A DNA stretch of 57,921 nt, from positions 4,444,210-4,502,130 of the forward strand of contig RPFO01000079.1 in NCBI GenBank assembly GCA_009746045.1, written 5' to 3'. This DNA comes from Mesostigma viride (Eukaryota; Streptophyta; Mesostigmatophyceae; Mesostigmatales; Mesostigmataceae). The notes under the pieces were generated by a model. That model made no database searches and was not told the DNA's origin. It saw nothing but the letters and a program-made list of their open reading frames with translations. Shown piece by piece: positions 49,241-57,921 of this stretch; the stretch's first letter is position 1, and each line of letters starts with the position of its first letter. Made by a program: the position numbers and the translations under genes.

Positions 49241-50092
49241 GTCCTCAAAAATGGCAGCAAACCTGTCCAAAAGGGCATCATGCAGCTTCTGCTCCTCCTC
49301 TGTGACAGCTGGTACTGGGTTCACAGCATTCACCGTGTGGCCATGAGTCTCATCAGAGGGTGAGTTAGGAACCAACTGTAAGAGAAAGACGTGTTCCACT
49401 GGGTAAGTAGCCAGGTAAGACAAGGTGTGATTGGCAGACCATACGTGCTTAAGTAAGGCAGCACGTTTCTCTTCCAGTGAAGGCACCTTGACGTCCTCCT
49501 TGGCACCTGCAACCCCTCTCCCATCATTGACAGCCTCATTAGTAGAACAGCACTCTGTGACTGGTCTTTCTCCCCCCTTAATCACTGTGGTGGCGTCCCA
49601 CACTGACCCATCCTGAAACTGCACCACCTTCTCAGACCACAAGATGGCAGGATTAGCAGACTCCAACCATGGCATCCCCAGAATCACATCAGCAGCAGTG
49701 AGTGGAATGACATCTGCTGTGACAGACAAGGTTTGACGTGAGCACACTTGAAAAAGCAGTTGCACGTAGCCAGGTGAGTTACTCTGCCTACCATCAGAAT
49801 ATTGGACCTTAACAGGCACAGGGTGGGGGAGCACTGGTAGATGCAGCTCCTGCACCAAGGAAGTGGAAATGTAGTTACTTCCTGCACCTGAGTCAATCAT
49901 GAAGAGACATAAAGGCTGAGCCAAAGGGACTGGCACGTTCAACAGCCTAGCCTGGAACTTCAAGAGTTGACTGGGAATAGGAGGGCCCAATGGGGTGGTG
50001 GAATCAGAGGCAGACAAGTTGTTCACAGGACGGACATGCACAGCAGGCAAACCAGTTAACTCCACCGCTGGACGTAGTCCTGGGGGCTCCAC
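49124..50092 (-). CDS. Retrotransposon aspartic protease region
   Basis: The ORF contains LFMIDSGAGSNYIS, the retropepsin active-site motif, and DVILGMPWLESANP, the flap/second conserved block. The tail ends with FAAIFEDKMPQYPL, the usual lead-in to RT. The frame then diverges from RT, so the protease is separate from the polymerase in this copy. It processes the Gag-Pol polyprotein. Confidence 0.88.
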   Translation of the reverse strand: MEPPGLRPAVELTGLPAVHVRPVNNLSASDSTTPLGPPIPSQLLKFQARLLNVPVPLAQPLCLFMIDSGAGSNYISTSLVQELHLPVLPHPVPVKVQYSDGRQSNSPGYVQLLFQVCSRQTLSVTADVIPLTAADVILGMPWLESANPAILWSEKVVQFQDGSVWDATTVIKGGERPVTECCSTNEAVNDGRGVAGAKEDVKVPSLEEKRAALLKHVWSANHTLSYLATYPVEHVFLLQLVPNSPSDETHGHTVNAVNPVPAVTEEEQKLHDALLDRFAAIFEDKMPQYPLKGQSLMSSSLWMVPGLPLFPCTGWGQLRWQS

Positions 50093-50332
50093 TAGTTTTT
50101 TGGCAGCTCAGGAGGATGATCTGAAGACGAGCTCCCCACTGAAGGCTGCACCTGCTGATCCTCTATGCCGTCTGCCTCCCTTCTCCCTCCTCCTCCTCTG
50201 CTAGGAGGTGCCACAGGGCGTTGACCATCCGACGCCTGTCTTGCCTGTTGAATCCCTTGGGCTGGAATGGTCCCTTGCCCGAAGCCTGGAAGTTGGGTCT
50301 AAACCCAGGCTGTGCCCTGTGGTCGCTCTGGC

Positions 50333-51693
50333 TCACCCCAGGAGGGAAATGGGTGGTCTGGTGAATGGAAGAACCCCCTGAGGACCCTTGGTGTCGCTTG
50401 GGAACTGGTCTCGCTTGGGGCAATCCCGTGCAAAGTGTCCCAGCTGGCCACACGTGAAACAGGCTCCTTTGGACTGCTCCATGGCACTGAGCTCCTCCAT
50501 CACAGCGTTCAGCTGGTTCAGGGGCTTCTTAACAGCAGGCGCCTGGTTGCCTGCAGCAGGCTCCCACTTGAGGGAAAAGTCAGGGACACGGCACAGCGTG
50601 AGGGCATAAGACAGCACAGTATCCCACTTCCACTCGACATAGTCGAAAGGGGAGAAATGCTTGTCAATATCCACCCTGACTTGAGGGGAGAGCCCATGCA
50701 GAAACCTGTGAAGAGCTTCAGAATCAGAGCACTGGGGGATTTTGGCCCTCAGGTTGGTAAACGTCTCTACGTATTGTGGTAGTGTCAGGCCGACTGAGTA
50801 CAGTTGGCCAACGCGTCCCGGTCCAGACGGAGCTGGTCCTGGGGAAGGAGAAAACGTCGAAATGAAAGCATGAGAGATGGCAAATCCTTGCAAGTATTAC
50901 CTGCTGAGGATCGTAAAAACTCATCAAACCTGTCGGCTGCACTGTCGCTCATTCGCTGTCGAACCATCTTCTTCTGGATGTCCAGGGAAAGTCGTTCTTC
51001 CGCTCGTTTGCCGTAGTTAGCAAAGTGGATAGCGAACACATCCTGGAATCGAGTAGAGAAATGATCGAAACTGCGGTGGGTTAGATTGGTGAGCGACAGC
51101 TTGTCTACGGATTCGATTTTTGGAAATGGCGGGGCGGAACCTTGATGCGGTGGTATAGTGACGGTCACGGGGACGTCGCTGGCGGGGGTGGTGAAGGTGA
51201 CCGAGGTCGTCTGCGCTGGATCCTGCCTATCGCTATCCTGCGTCTCATTCCTCGTAGTAACTGCGGTACTATTAGGTAAAACCCTTCCGTCACCCAACCG
51301 AGGAGCCTCTCTCCCCAATCCAGCAACCATGTCACGCATGGCCGCCTCCTCCTCCTCAATTCTCTGACGAAGTCTTCCCACATCCTGTTCCACCTCCTCC
51401 ACCATCTTTCTATACATCGCTGCGTGTTGTTCATCGTGTAATAATCTGATTTTAGCTGCTGAGAGGCGATCCGCTGCAAGTCTGGTCCCGTCTCTTCCAG
51501 GCGTGGTATTTAGCGGGAAAAGAAATGAAGAAGATGCACTCCGCACAGGACTTGTTCGCGCGCTTGGAATCCTGGGCGACAGTGACGCTCCTCGACCCAC
51601 GCCTGTCAGCGATGGCTCGCCTGGTTGGAGACCAGATGCAATGACGGAAAACTTGGGCCCTATGGACAACGAGGGCCGCCTCACTTCAGACAT
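50333..51693 (-). pseudogene. Gag with zinc knuckle (one frame break)
   Basis: The first part (51693-50785) begins MSEVRRPSLSIGPKF, carries a coiled coil (EEVEQDVGRLRQRIEEEEAAM) and capsid-like helices, and ends soon after LRLDRDALANCTQ. The second part continues in the -1 frame (LPQYVETFTNLRAKIP, LHRFLHGLSPQVRV) and ends with a CCHC knuckle CFTCGQLGHFARDC (about 50467-50425). The single frame change near 50810 lies in the middle of the capsid region, so a mutation or sequencing error is more likely than programmed frameshifting. Gag forms the particle and binds RNA. Confidence 0.88.
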
Positions 51694-52054
51694 AGAAGTA
51701 CGGTTGAAATCAAGTTGACGCCGTGGAGTACGAGCAGTTGTCTCAGCACCTTCCCTAGCAATGGGTTCCAGAGATGATGACGGATCTCCAAACCTTGATT
51801 AGTAGGGGGTAAAGGTGATTGTGTCTTCGAACTACTCATACTTCCACATGGAGTCGCGATCGTCTGCCTAGTAGAGACAACGGTTACGGCTGACTTCTAG
51901 TGTTACAGAGCAAGACAGTCACATCAGGATGTGTCTCAGTCTGTAACACCGTAAGTTTTCCGCAACTCTATGAATCTTCTCGGATGACAGACATCTGATC
52001 AACGTTGTACTACCCGGAAGGTTGCGACTTCAAGAGAAACACCAAAGTAGAGAT

Positions 52055-52067
52055 CCTCCGATACCAA
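52055..52067 (-). promoter_or_regulatory. Primer-binding site (tRNA-Met type)
   Basis: Reading from the inner edge of the 5' LTR on the minus strand: one T, then TGGTATCGGAGG. TGGTA at the start is complementary to the CCA-ended 3' terminus of initiator Met tRNA as used by many plant and algal LTR elements. Confidence 0.8.
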
Positions 52068-52447
52068 TGTAACGACTAAAAATGATCATCAACATCATCC
52101 ACAGTCCAATATGAAAGATCTTTTACCTGGGTTGCTTTCCTGAGTCGCAGAACTTCAAGTATCCGAGCAACGTTGAGATGGAAATTCCACAGCACGTGAT
52201 TTAGGGAATCACAACCCCTTGTAGACACAAAGACAAGCTCGTGTATAGACGGCCTCTGTGGAACTGAAGGTCGTCTATAGCCAAGGGGCTCTTATGGATT
52301 GGACAACAAAGCCAAGCTTTATTATACCATGGTGAATCAAAACCAACGTAGCAACAATGGCGACCCCACGTCCTTGATATCGACGTGCTTGTCGAGCTTG
52401 CTCCAACCTTAGCCTGAAGAGAACCAATCAGAACCATGGAATCCTAT

Positions 52448-55400
52448 CACTAGGAACTCGGGGGTGATATAAGTGGTAAAAAGTGGTAAAATCTATATCA
52501 CCCGGTGGTAAAAAGTGGTAAAAAGTGATAAAAAGTGATAAAAAGTGATAAAAAGTGGTAAAAAAGGGGTAAAACAGGTGGTAAAAGGTGGTAAAACAGG
52601 GGGTGGTAAAAGCCTTTACCACCTCCATTTTACCACCTGACCGCCATCGTGGAAAAAAAATACCACCAGGTGGTAAAAACGAGGGTGAAAACAGGTGGTA
52701 AAAAATACCCCGGTGGAGGTGAAAAAATCGGTGGTAAAAATGGTAAAAAACGCAGATAGATCTCACTTGGAACTCAGCTTTGAGAATGGGTGAGAAAACT
52801 GAGAAAATAGGGTCAGAATGGGTGAGAAAACACGTTTCTCACAAAGGTGAGATGACCCCAAAAAATGAGAAAAGGAGATCTAAAAAAACAGGACGTGAGA
52901 AAAGTGAGAAAAACAGGACGTGAATCAACAGCACTGTTCAAAACAGCTCGGCAATCAAAATCGTTTCATTAAAATGTTTTAATAATTAATGTTTATAGCC
53001 GTCAAGAACCTATCGATTCATACTAGCCATTCAGAGGCGGTTCTGAAGTTGTAACCATTGATCATTTAATGTATCATCTATACAACACTGTTATGGCTTT
53101 ATGACACATCCGTCATTGCCTTTCATCAAATACGATGGCAGCTAGTGGTTAACAAATCTGGTCGCTTGCTAGGTTATCATGCTGACCGCTCCCATTTCAT
53201 TCCCGTGGTGCCTGCAAGAATCCAAGCAAACCGCGACACAATATGCAAGAGAAAAAAAAGATATCAGATCCTTATATAGACATCACCATTTTACAAGGAA
53301 GAGCGCGCCAGCACCTAACGGTCCACGCAGCAAATGGGTAGAACACGATTTATGACCCAACACTCACTCTTATGGCAAAGCAGCCCATACACATGAATCG
53401 CACCATGCGCCAGATGTCACACGTGCAAGCCACAACATTGTCGTCGGATCAGAAAGCAAGAAACGTGAAAACGCTAGCGGCCCAAATCTGAGATTCCGCG
53501 GAACACAGAAAATAAGAAAGCTCAGAAGCTACCAGCAAGGGATCGAACATAGGACCTTTGGCATGATTTCGCGGCTGTGTGAGTCTCCTGACCCGAAGGC
53601 ATCTCAGTTAATGAACGTTTCGAAACAGCCAAACTGCGAAAAACCTCTTACCGGAAAGTTTTGCCAATATCAAAGAGACAACCAGCGCAGGCCAGAAATC
53701 GGGAGAATCCGGACCATGGTAGCTCGAGCCTGCCGTTACCTTGTCCGCGCTGTCGAGCCGTGCAGGATTATGAATATGAATGGAGATGGAAATGTGTAGC
53801 CTTACATGCGAAATAATGGCTGGCTGACGTGAAGAGCGACTAGATGAGCTACACGGTGGGGCCGGAAAACAGCTTGCTCGTGGGCAACCAGTGCAACGAC
53901 TACTTTCTCTGGGTTGCAAACTGCGGCAAATTGAACGCAAACCTCATCTTGAAATCTTGACCGTCGAAACGTAACGATCCGACGACTTATGCAGTATGCC
54001 GCGTAATTTTCTGTTGCGGGAGAGCCGTTGGGCCGGTTCCCGACGCGGGCGACCAGTGGTTTGCATTAAGTTAACTTACCTAAAGTTCTCCAACAGAAGT
54101 GACCCAAGCCGCACGATGGCACTCATCGACGGCCTCAGTCTATTGACGCGTCGGCCCGATTTTGGCGGCACCCAATTTGACCCCAACGGCACCTACCGAC
54201 AAAGGGCATACATTGACTTTAATAAGTTTCACGCGCACCACGACCCCTTCGAGCTCTGCTATGGCGGTGGTGCCGGTGGGCCCGCATCAGACATTCAGAC
54301 TGCGGGCCCTTATCTGCTATGGCGGTGCTGCCGTTGGGCCCGCATCAGACTGCAGGCCCTTTATGCAGGCGGGCCCTTAATGCATATCACTTATTTATTC
54401 TTCTGCATACAAATATGAAGCAATGAAGTCGTGTCCTCCGGATTTTTGCATTTGCACCGTGTGCAGTTCTTGGACGTTTGGAAACATGCATGGCATATGG
54501 CTAATGTAATGACTGACTAGCTAGACCGTTTCAGTGGTTTTTCATTTGCGGGTATTTCGTCGTAAATGGTGGGAAAGCGATCGCAGCAATGGTTCTCACC
54601 ACTAGACACTCCCGGCCAGTGAAGCCCGAAAAACACGTCCTCATCAAGCAACCTGTTTCCGGCCCCACTGTATAGGTCATCTTACAGTCGCTCTTTGCGT
54701 AAGCCAGCCATAATTTCAATGAACAAGGCTACACATTTGCATACTCTTTTCTTGGTTATCGGTGTGCCTTTGTTTGAATGCAGGGGGGATCGCTGTGCCG
54801 ACCCAACGCGTTCAACGTGCTGGGCATCAAATGAGGGATCTGGGCGACCACTAGTGCGCGACTAGTGTCACCACTGCCTTTCGGACCTGAGGGCGAGGCT
54901 GCAGACGTATTTTCAGGGCTTAGCGCAGCCGCCAGGCTGCCTGTGTCGAGGAGCGTTTGCTCGTCACATATTGCGCAATAGCTTCGGAAAATCATATCAG
55001 CGTGTGCGTCTTTGAAAGACGAATTGACTGTGATATTCACAGCCAAATTCGGTGCCCAAACGTGAAAGTTATGATCTCCGCTGTCAGCCATGGCTACCTC
55101 GTGGCTTGCGGCTTTGATGGTACATTGGCTATATTGTATGATAACCCTATAATGCACCTTAGTGGTGCTGAGTTTTTTTTTCACATTAATGACTTAATGA
55201 AATAAAGCTCATGATTTTTCTCGTGTTATACTGTTGGGGCAGGCGCAGGCGCAAGAAGTCTCCTACGGTTGAAAAACACCCTATGTAGCAGGTTCACCTT
55301 ACAACCATGCCAATATTTTAATGATTGAATGAATAAAGATGCTTTTCTTGTCGTTTTGGGCCTGACATTTTTGTCGGTTTAGCCCTTGTGTTTTTACCAC

Positions 55401-55702
55401 TTGTGTGCATGCTCATGTGTTATTTTTTTACCACTTTTTATCACTTCTGTGGTTTTACCACTTTTTATCACTTTTTACCACTTGCACAAGCCTTTTACCA
55501 CCACTTTACCACTTTTTACCACAAAGTGGTAAAAAGTGGTATAATTTGCCACTTTTTTACCACTTTTTATCACTTTTTATCACTTTTTATCACTTTTTAC
55601 CACTTTTTACCACCCTAAGACCTCTTTTACCACCCCGAGGTGGTAAAAAGGTGGTAAAAAGTGATAAAAAGTGGTAAATTTACCACCCCCGAGTTCCTAG
55701 TG
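52448..55702. mobile_element. Non-autonomous CACTA (En/Spm-type) DNA transposon
   Basis: Perfect 19-bp terminal inverted repeats CACTAGGAACTCGGGGGTG start at both ends; the 2-bp duplication AT is at 52446-52447 and 55703-55704. Subterminal arrays of GTGGTAAAAA units (52471-52752) and their complements TTTTTACCAC (55391-55681) are the typical binding sites for a CACTA transposase. The 3.26-kb interior has no transposase ORF. It holds a tRNA-like SINE head (53512-53595), a copy of the small repeat also seen at 6486 (53668-53717), a local 60-bp duplication (54257-54362) and a 142-codon minus ORF (55184-54756) of unknown origin. It must be moved by an enzyme encoded elsewhere. Confidence 0.92.
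53512..53725 (-). repeat. SINE-like pieces carried inside the CACTA element
   Basis: 53595-53512 (minus) has TGCCAAAGGTCCTATGTTC then GATCCC, a B-box, matching the copy at 4845-4925. 53717-53668 (minus) is the longest visible relative of the 49-bp and 22-bp inserts and ends in the same GGTTGTCTCTTTG. They may be two parts of one composite SINE. Confidence 0.5.
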
Positions 55703-57301
55703 ATGCAAGATCTTCGTATCCATCCTAGTCACACAAAACAGAACAACACCACACACAGCCTGGCAGAATCTTTCCATGAGATCCCAAATCTGTCGTGAGC
55801 ACTGAAGTCCCAAAGGAGCATTTAAGACTCAATAGTACCAACTAACAAACTACAACCCCACGTGGATCAGGCCACGACCAATGAGGGCTCCTATCAGTAG
55901 TATCAGCCAACAAACTACAACCCTACGTGGATCAGGCCACGACCAATGAGGGTTCCTATCAGTTGGCTGACAAAGTATCAGCTCCAAGTACCGTCGTCTT
56001 AGAAACCTCATAACTTTCTCAATACTGATCCAAAAGTCCTCGAATAAAAGCCAAACATTCACAAAACAAAGGATGTAACAACAAAGTCATTTTTGCTTGT
56101 TACAACCGGCGTCTGGCAGGGTTGCGTCCTGTCGCCGTACCTGTTTATTATTGTAGTGGATTATGTTATGCGCCAGGCACGTGCTCGCTTTGCTAGCATT
56201 GCAGGCCGTGCCCCTGGCCTAGCGATCACGAACGAGCTTGGGGAAGGGGGGCCGACTAACAAGCAGAATTTACTAGCTGACCTCATTTATGCCGACGACA
56301 TCACGCTCATCGAGAAGCCGGAGTCTGCCCAACTTTGGCTGGACTGCCTGGCGCTCGAGGCTCGGGCGGTTGGTCTAGAAATCAGCCCCAAAACGGAGGC
56401 CCTGGCCCTCGGCATGGCAGGGCCCCCACCCACACTCCGCCTCTTAGACGATGCCGAGGTCAACTACCCTCCTTCAGGCCGCTTCAAGCTGCTCGGCAGT
56501 TGGCTTCCCGACTGCGAGGACGACATGACGACACGGATCGGCATGGCGTGGGCGCACCTCTGGACATGACCACCGCCGCTGGTGGAGCAACCCCGCCCTA
56601 CCCCGGATCGTCTTGAAAGCGTGACCTCTTCAAGGTCGTCATTCTGACGATCCTGACCTACGGCGCCGAGACGTGGACACTGATGCAGGAGCTGGAGCAA
56701 CGACTCGACGGCGCCGTCACCAAGATGCTGCGCAAGGCCCTTAACATCCCCTTTGGTTTGCACATTAGTAATGAGGATTTGTACGCTGATTTGCCCTATG
56801 TTTCCCACATTATTAGGCACAGGCGCCTGGGCCTAGCCGGGCACCTGGCCCGCACAGATCAGGTAGATACATCAGATAGACTAGCTGGCACCAAGCCCGC
56901 CCAGCCTGGGCGATATGTCCTCACCTGGCGTGCCCCCGGCCGCGCGCGGCAGGGCCGCCACCCGTGGACATTTCGTGATAGACTCGGCATGGACATGTGC
57001 TACACTAGACGTGACGGGCTCACCCCCGGGCAGCCTCCTGGTTTGTCTGTAATATGGAGGCAGATGGTGCGCAAGGATAGATGGCAAGTAGTGATGAAGG
57101 AGACCACCCCCAAGCCTGTGGGGGCTCCGCGTGTGACCAAGTATGGCATTCATAGATTATAGCGATTCGGGCCGCGGTGCCCACACCCCTGTAACTAGGA
57201 CCTAGATAGCTTATACCATCCATTCCATCCCATGTTCCCCTCCCACTGAGGACTTATGCTCACCACGTGACGCAGTCACGTGTCTATTAATTAATTAATA
57301 A

Positions 57302-57921
57302 TTCCCTAGGACAATGGGCGAACATATTGGGACCAAATCATATATTCCCGCATAGTTCCCCCACTTTTGAGAAATTCTACCTAATTGGGACCAAGAATTA
57401 AGAATGTTTACTCACGTTGATGGATTTCCCGCAAAACAGGTACTTTTTTAATCCAAAAAAAAAAATCAAATCATAAACACATCATATCATGCTCCACCAT
57501 ATATTCCCAAATATTACAGGTGGGGGGACATGCAGCCCCAAATTTTCAGGTCATTCTGACGAGCGCAGCTCTAGTTGATGGATTTCCTAGGTAGCCACCT
57601 GTGACGAAGCTAAGGGAGGTTTTTGAGTGTATCTTACACCATAAACACCCCTTTATCCATCCAAACCATGCAAAAACTGGCCAAACCACATGCTGCCAAC
57701 CTGACTTGTCCGGCCGGGGTTCCCCGGTTTCCCCGTCAGACAGAACCGGTACTTATATACTGACTATAACACAATATCAATTTCTATTAGTAAAGGTTGA
57801 CTATTCCCGGCATTTACAAAAAGTTTGCACATTGCTGCCATGCCGGCTAACACCTCCACGAAATGTAAACGCCGACACAGCAGAGCCCTGCTGAATGCCC
57901 GACAAAAACCAGGGTGCAAGG
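57302..57921. repeat. Dispersed old repeat, copy B (right part)
   Basis: Continuation of the repeat split by the LINE at CCTAGGAC. It aligns in order with copy A (34076-34600): GGACAATGGG, TTCTACCTAATTGG, AAATCATAAACACAT, TTTTCAGGTCATTCTGAC, AGCTAAGG. The end holds GACTTGTCCGG, also seen at 42292. No gene is seen. Confidence 0.55.

Larger units (their letters stand above)
43378..56104 (-). mobile_element. Ty3/gypsy chromovirus-type LTR retrotransposon
   Basis: The coding strand is minus. LTRs begin TGTAAC and end GTTACA, 779 bp (43378-44156) and 780 bp once the inserted DNA transposon is excluded. The 5-bp target-site duplication ACCGG is at 43373-43377 and 56105-56109. The primer-binding site TGGTATCGGAGG (52066-52055, one base after the LTR) fits initiator tRNA-Met. 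The purine tract GAGGGGGAGATA adjoins the 3' LTR. Order is Gag, protease, RT, RNase H, integrase with chromodomain, then an extra ORF. The two LTRs differ at only about two positions, so insertion is recent, yet several frame breaks interrupt the coding region. Confidence 0.95.
52068..56104 (-). repeat. 5' LTR of the chromovirus, split by a CACTA element
   Basis: LTR halves 52068-52447 and 55703-56104. Outside the insertion it matches the other LTR almost perfectly (one substitution at the insertion edge, one extra C near 55783). As the promoter-bearing LTR, its interruption probably disables or alters transcription of this copy. Confidence 0.95.
42530..57301 (+). mobile_element. 5'-truncated LINE interrupted by an LTR element
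   Basis: TTCCCTAGGAC at 42519-42529 and 57302-57312 is the target-site duplication. The left part (42530-43377) encodes the RT N-half: HSYRIMLYKNKGSPDDPANY, SQMGFRPGRNTVMAI and LIFVDFIKAFDSVLWDALW. It breaks off at CPLQTG. The right part (from 56105) resumes at VWQGCVLSPYLF and includes NLLADLIYADDITLIE (catalytic YADD) and the C-terminal HRRLGLAGHLART, with a frame break near 56570-56680. The 3' hairpin CACGTGAC GCA GTCACGTG is at 57264-57282, followed by the ATTA tail. Endonuclease and ORF1 are missing (5' truncation). It is not functional as it stands. Confidence 0.9.

Noticed and set aside
50785-50893. Programmed -1 frameshift between gag and pol
   Set aside because: The frame change falls within the capsid-like region of Gag, before the zinc knuckle, and I see no slippery heptamer; a simple indel is more likely.

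Overview
This is a nuclear eukaryotic window. Genes are split by GT-AG introns, there are no operons, and roughly half of the sequence is simple repeats and transposons. A split organellar-type release factor, a MORN-repeat protein, algal-looking LINE and chromovirus elements and GC-rich exons suggest a microalga or related protist. That placement is inference; the species was not identified. Four genes can be supported by exon reconstruction: splice-site phases agree at every joined junction and the conserved family motifs are restored.

Layout: (1) 1-2082, + strand, the last two exons of a TPR-like gene with an antisense LINE remnant in the intron. (2) 4009-17937, - strand, a ten-exon class-I peptide chain release factor 2 of 445 aa with a likely organelle-targeting leader. 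Its introns hold most of the satellites of the first 18 kb, including a pure 1.39-kb TTCG array. (3) 19960-29952 or up to 30506, + strand, a multi-exon MORN-repeat / Sfi1-like / leucine-rich-repeat protein, divergent from the release factor. (4) 31.3-36 kb, a transposon-rich gap with a tetranucleotide array, two LINE remnants (one inside the other) and a SINE. (5) 36528-41720, + strand, a five-exon NCLX/CCX-type cation/Ca2+ exchanger. (6) 42.5-57.3 kb, a three-level nest: a 5'-truncated LINE, interrupted by a Ty3/gypsy chromovirus, whose 5' LTR is interrupted by a non-autonomous CACTA DNA transposon. All three levels have recognisable target-site duplications.

The most unusual signals are: target-site-duplication-flanked retro-insertions of only 22, 42, 49 and 68 bp; small 3'-terminal hairpins (often with changed but complementary stems) next to AT-rich tails of LINE-like elements, several abutting giant tetranucleotide arrays; tandem duplications that copy an exon end plus its splice donor in two different genes; and an unrecognised extra ORF between the integrase and the 3' LTR of the chromovirus.

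The three cellular roles visible (organellar translation termination, cytoskeletal/basal-body-like scaffold, organellar or membrane Ca2+ exchange) are not obviously linked. They are independent neighbours rather than a pathway.
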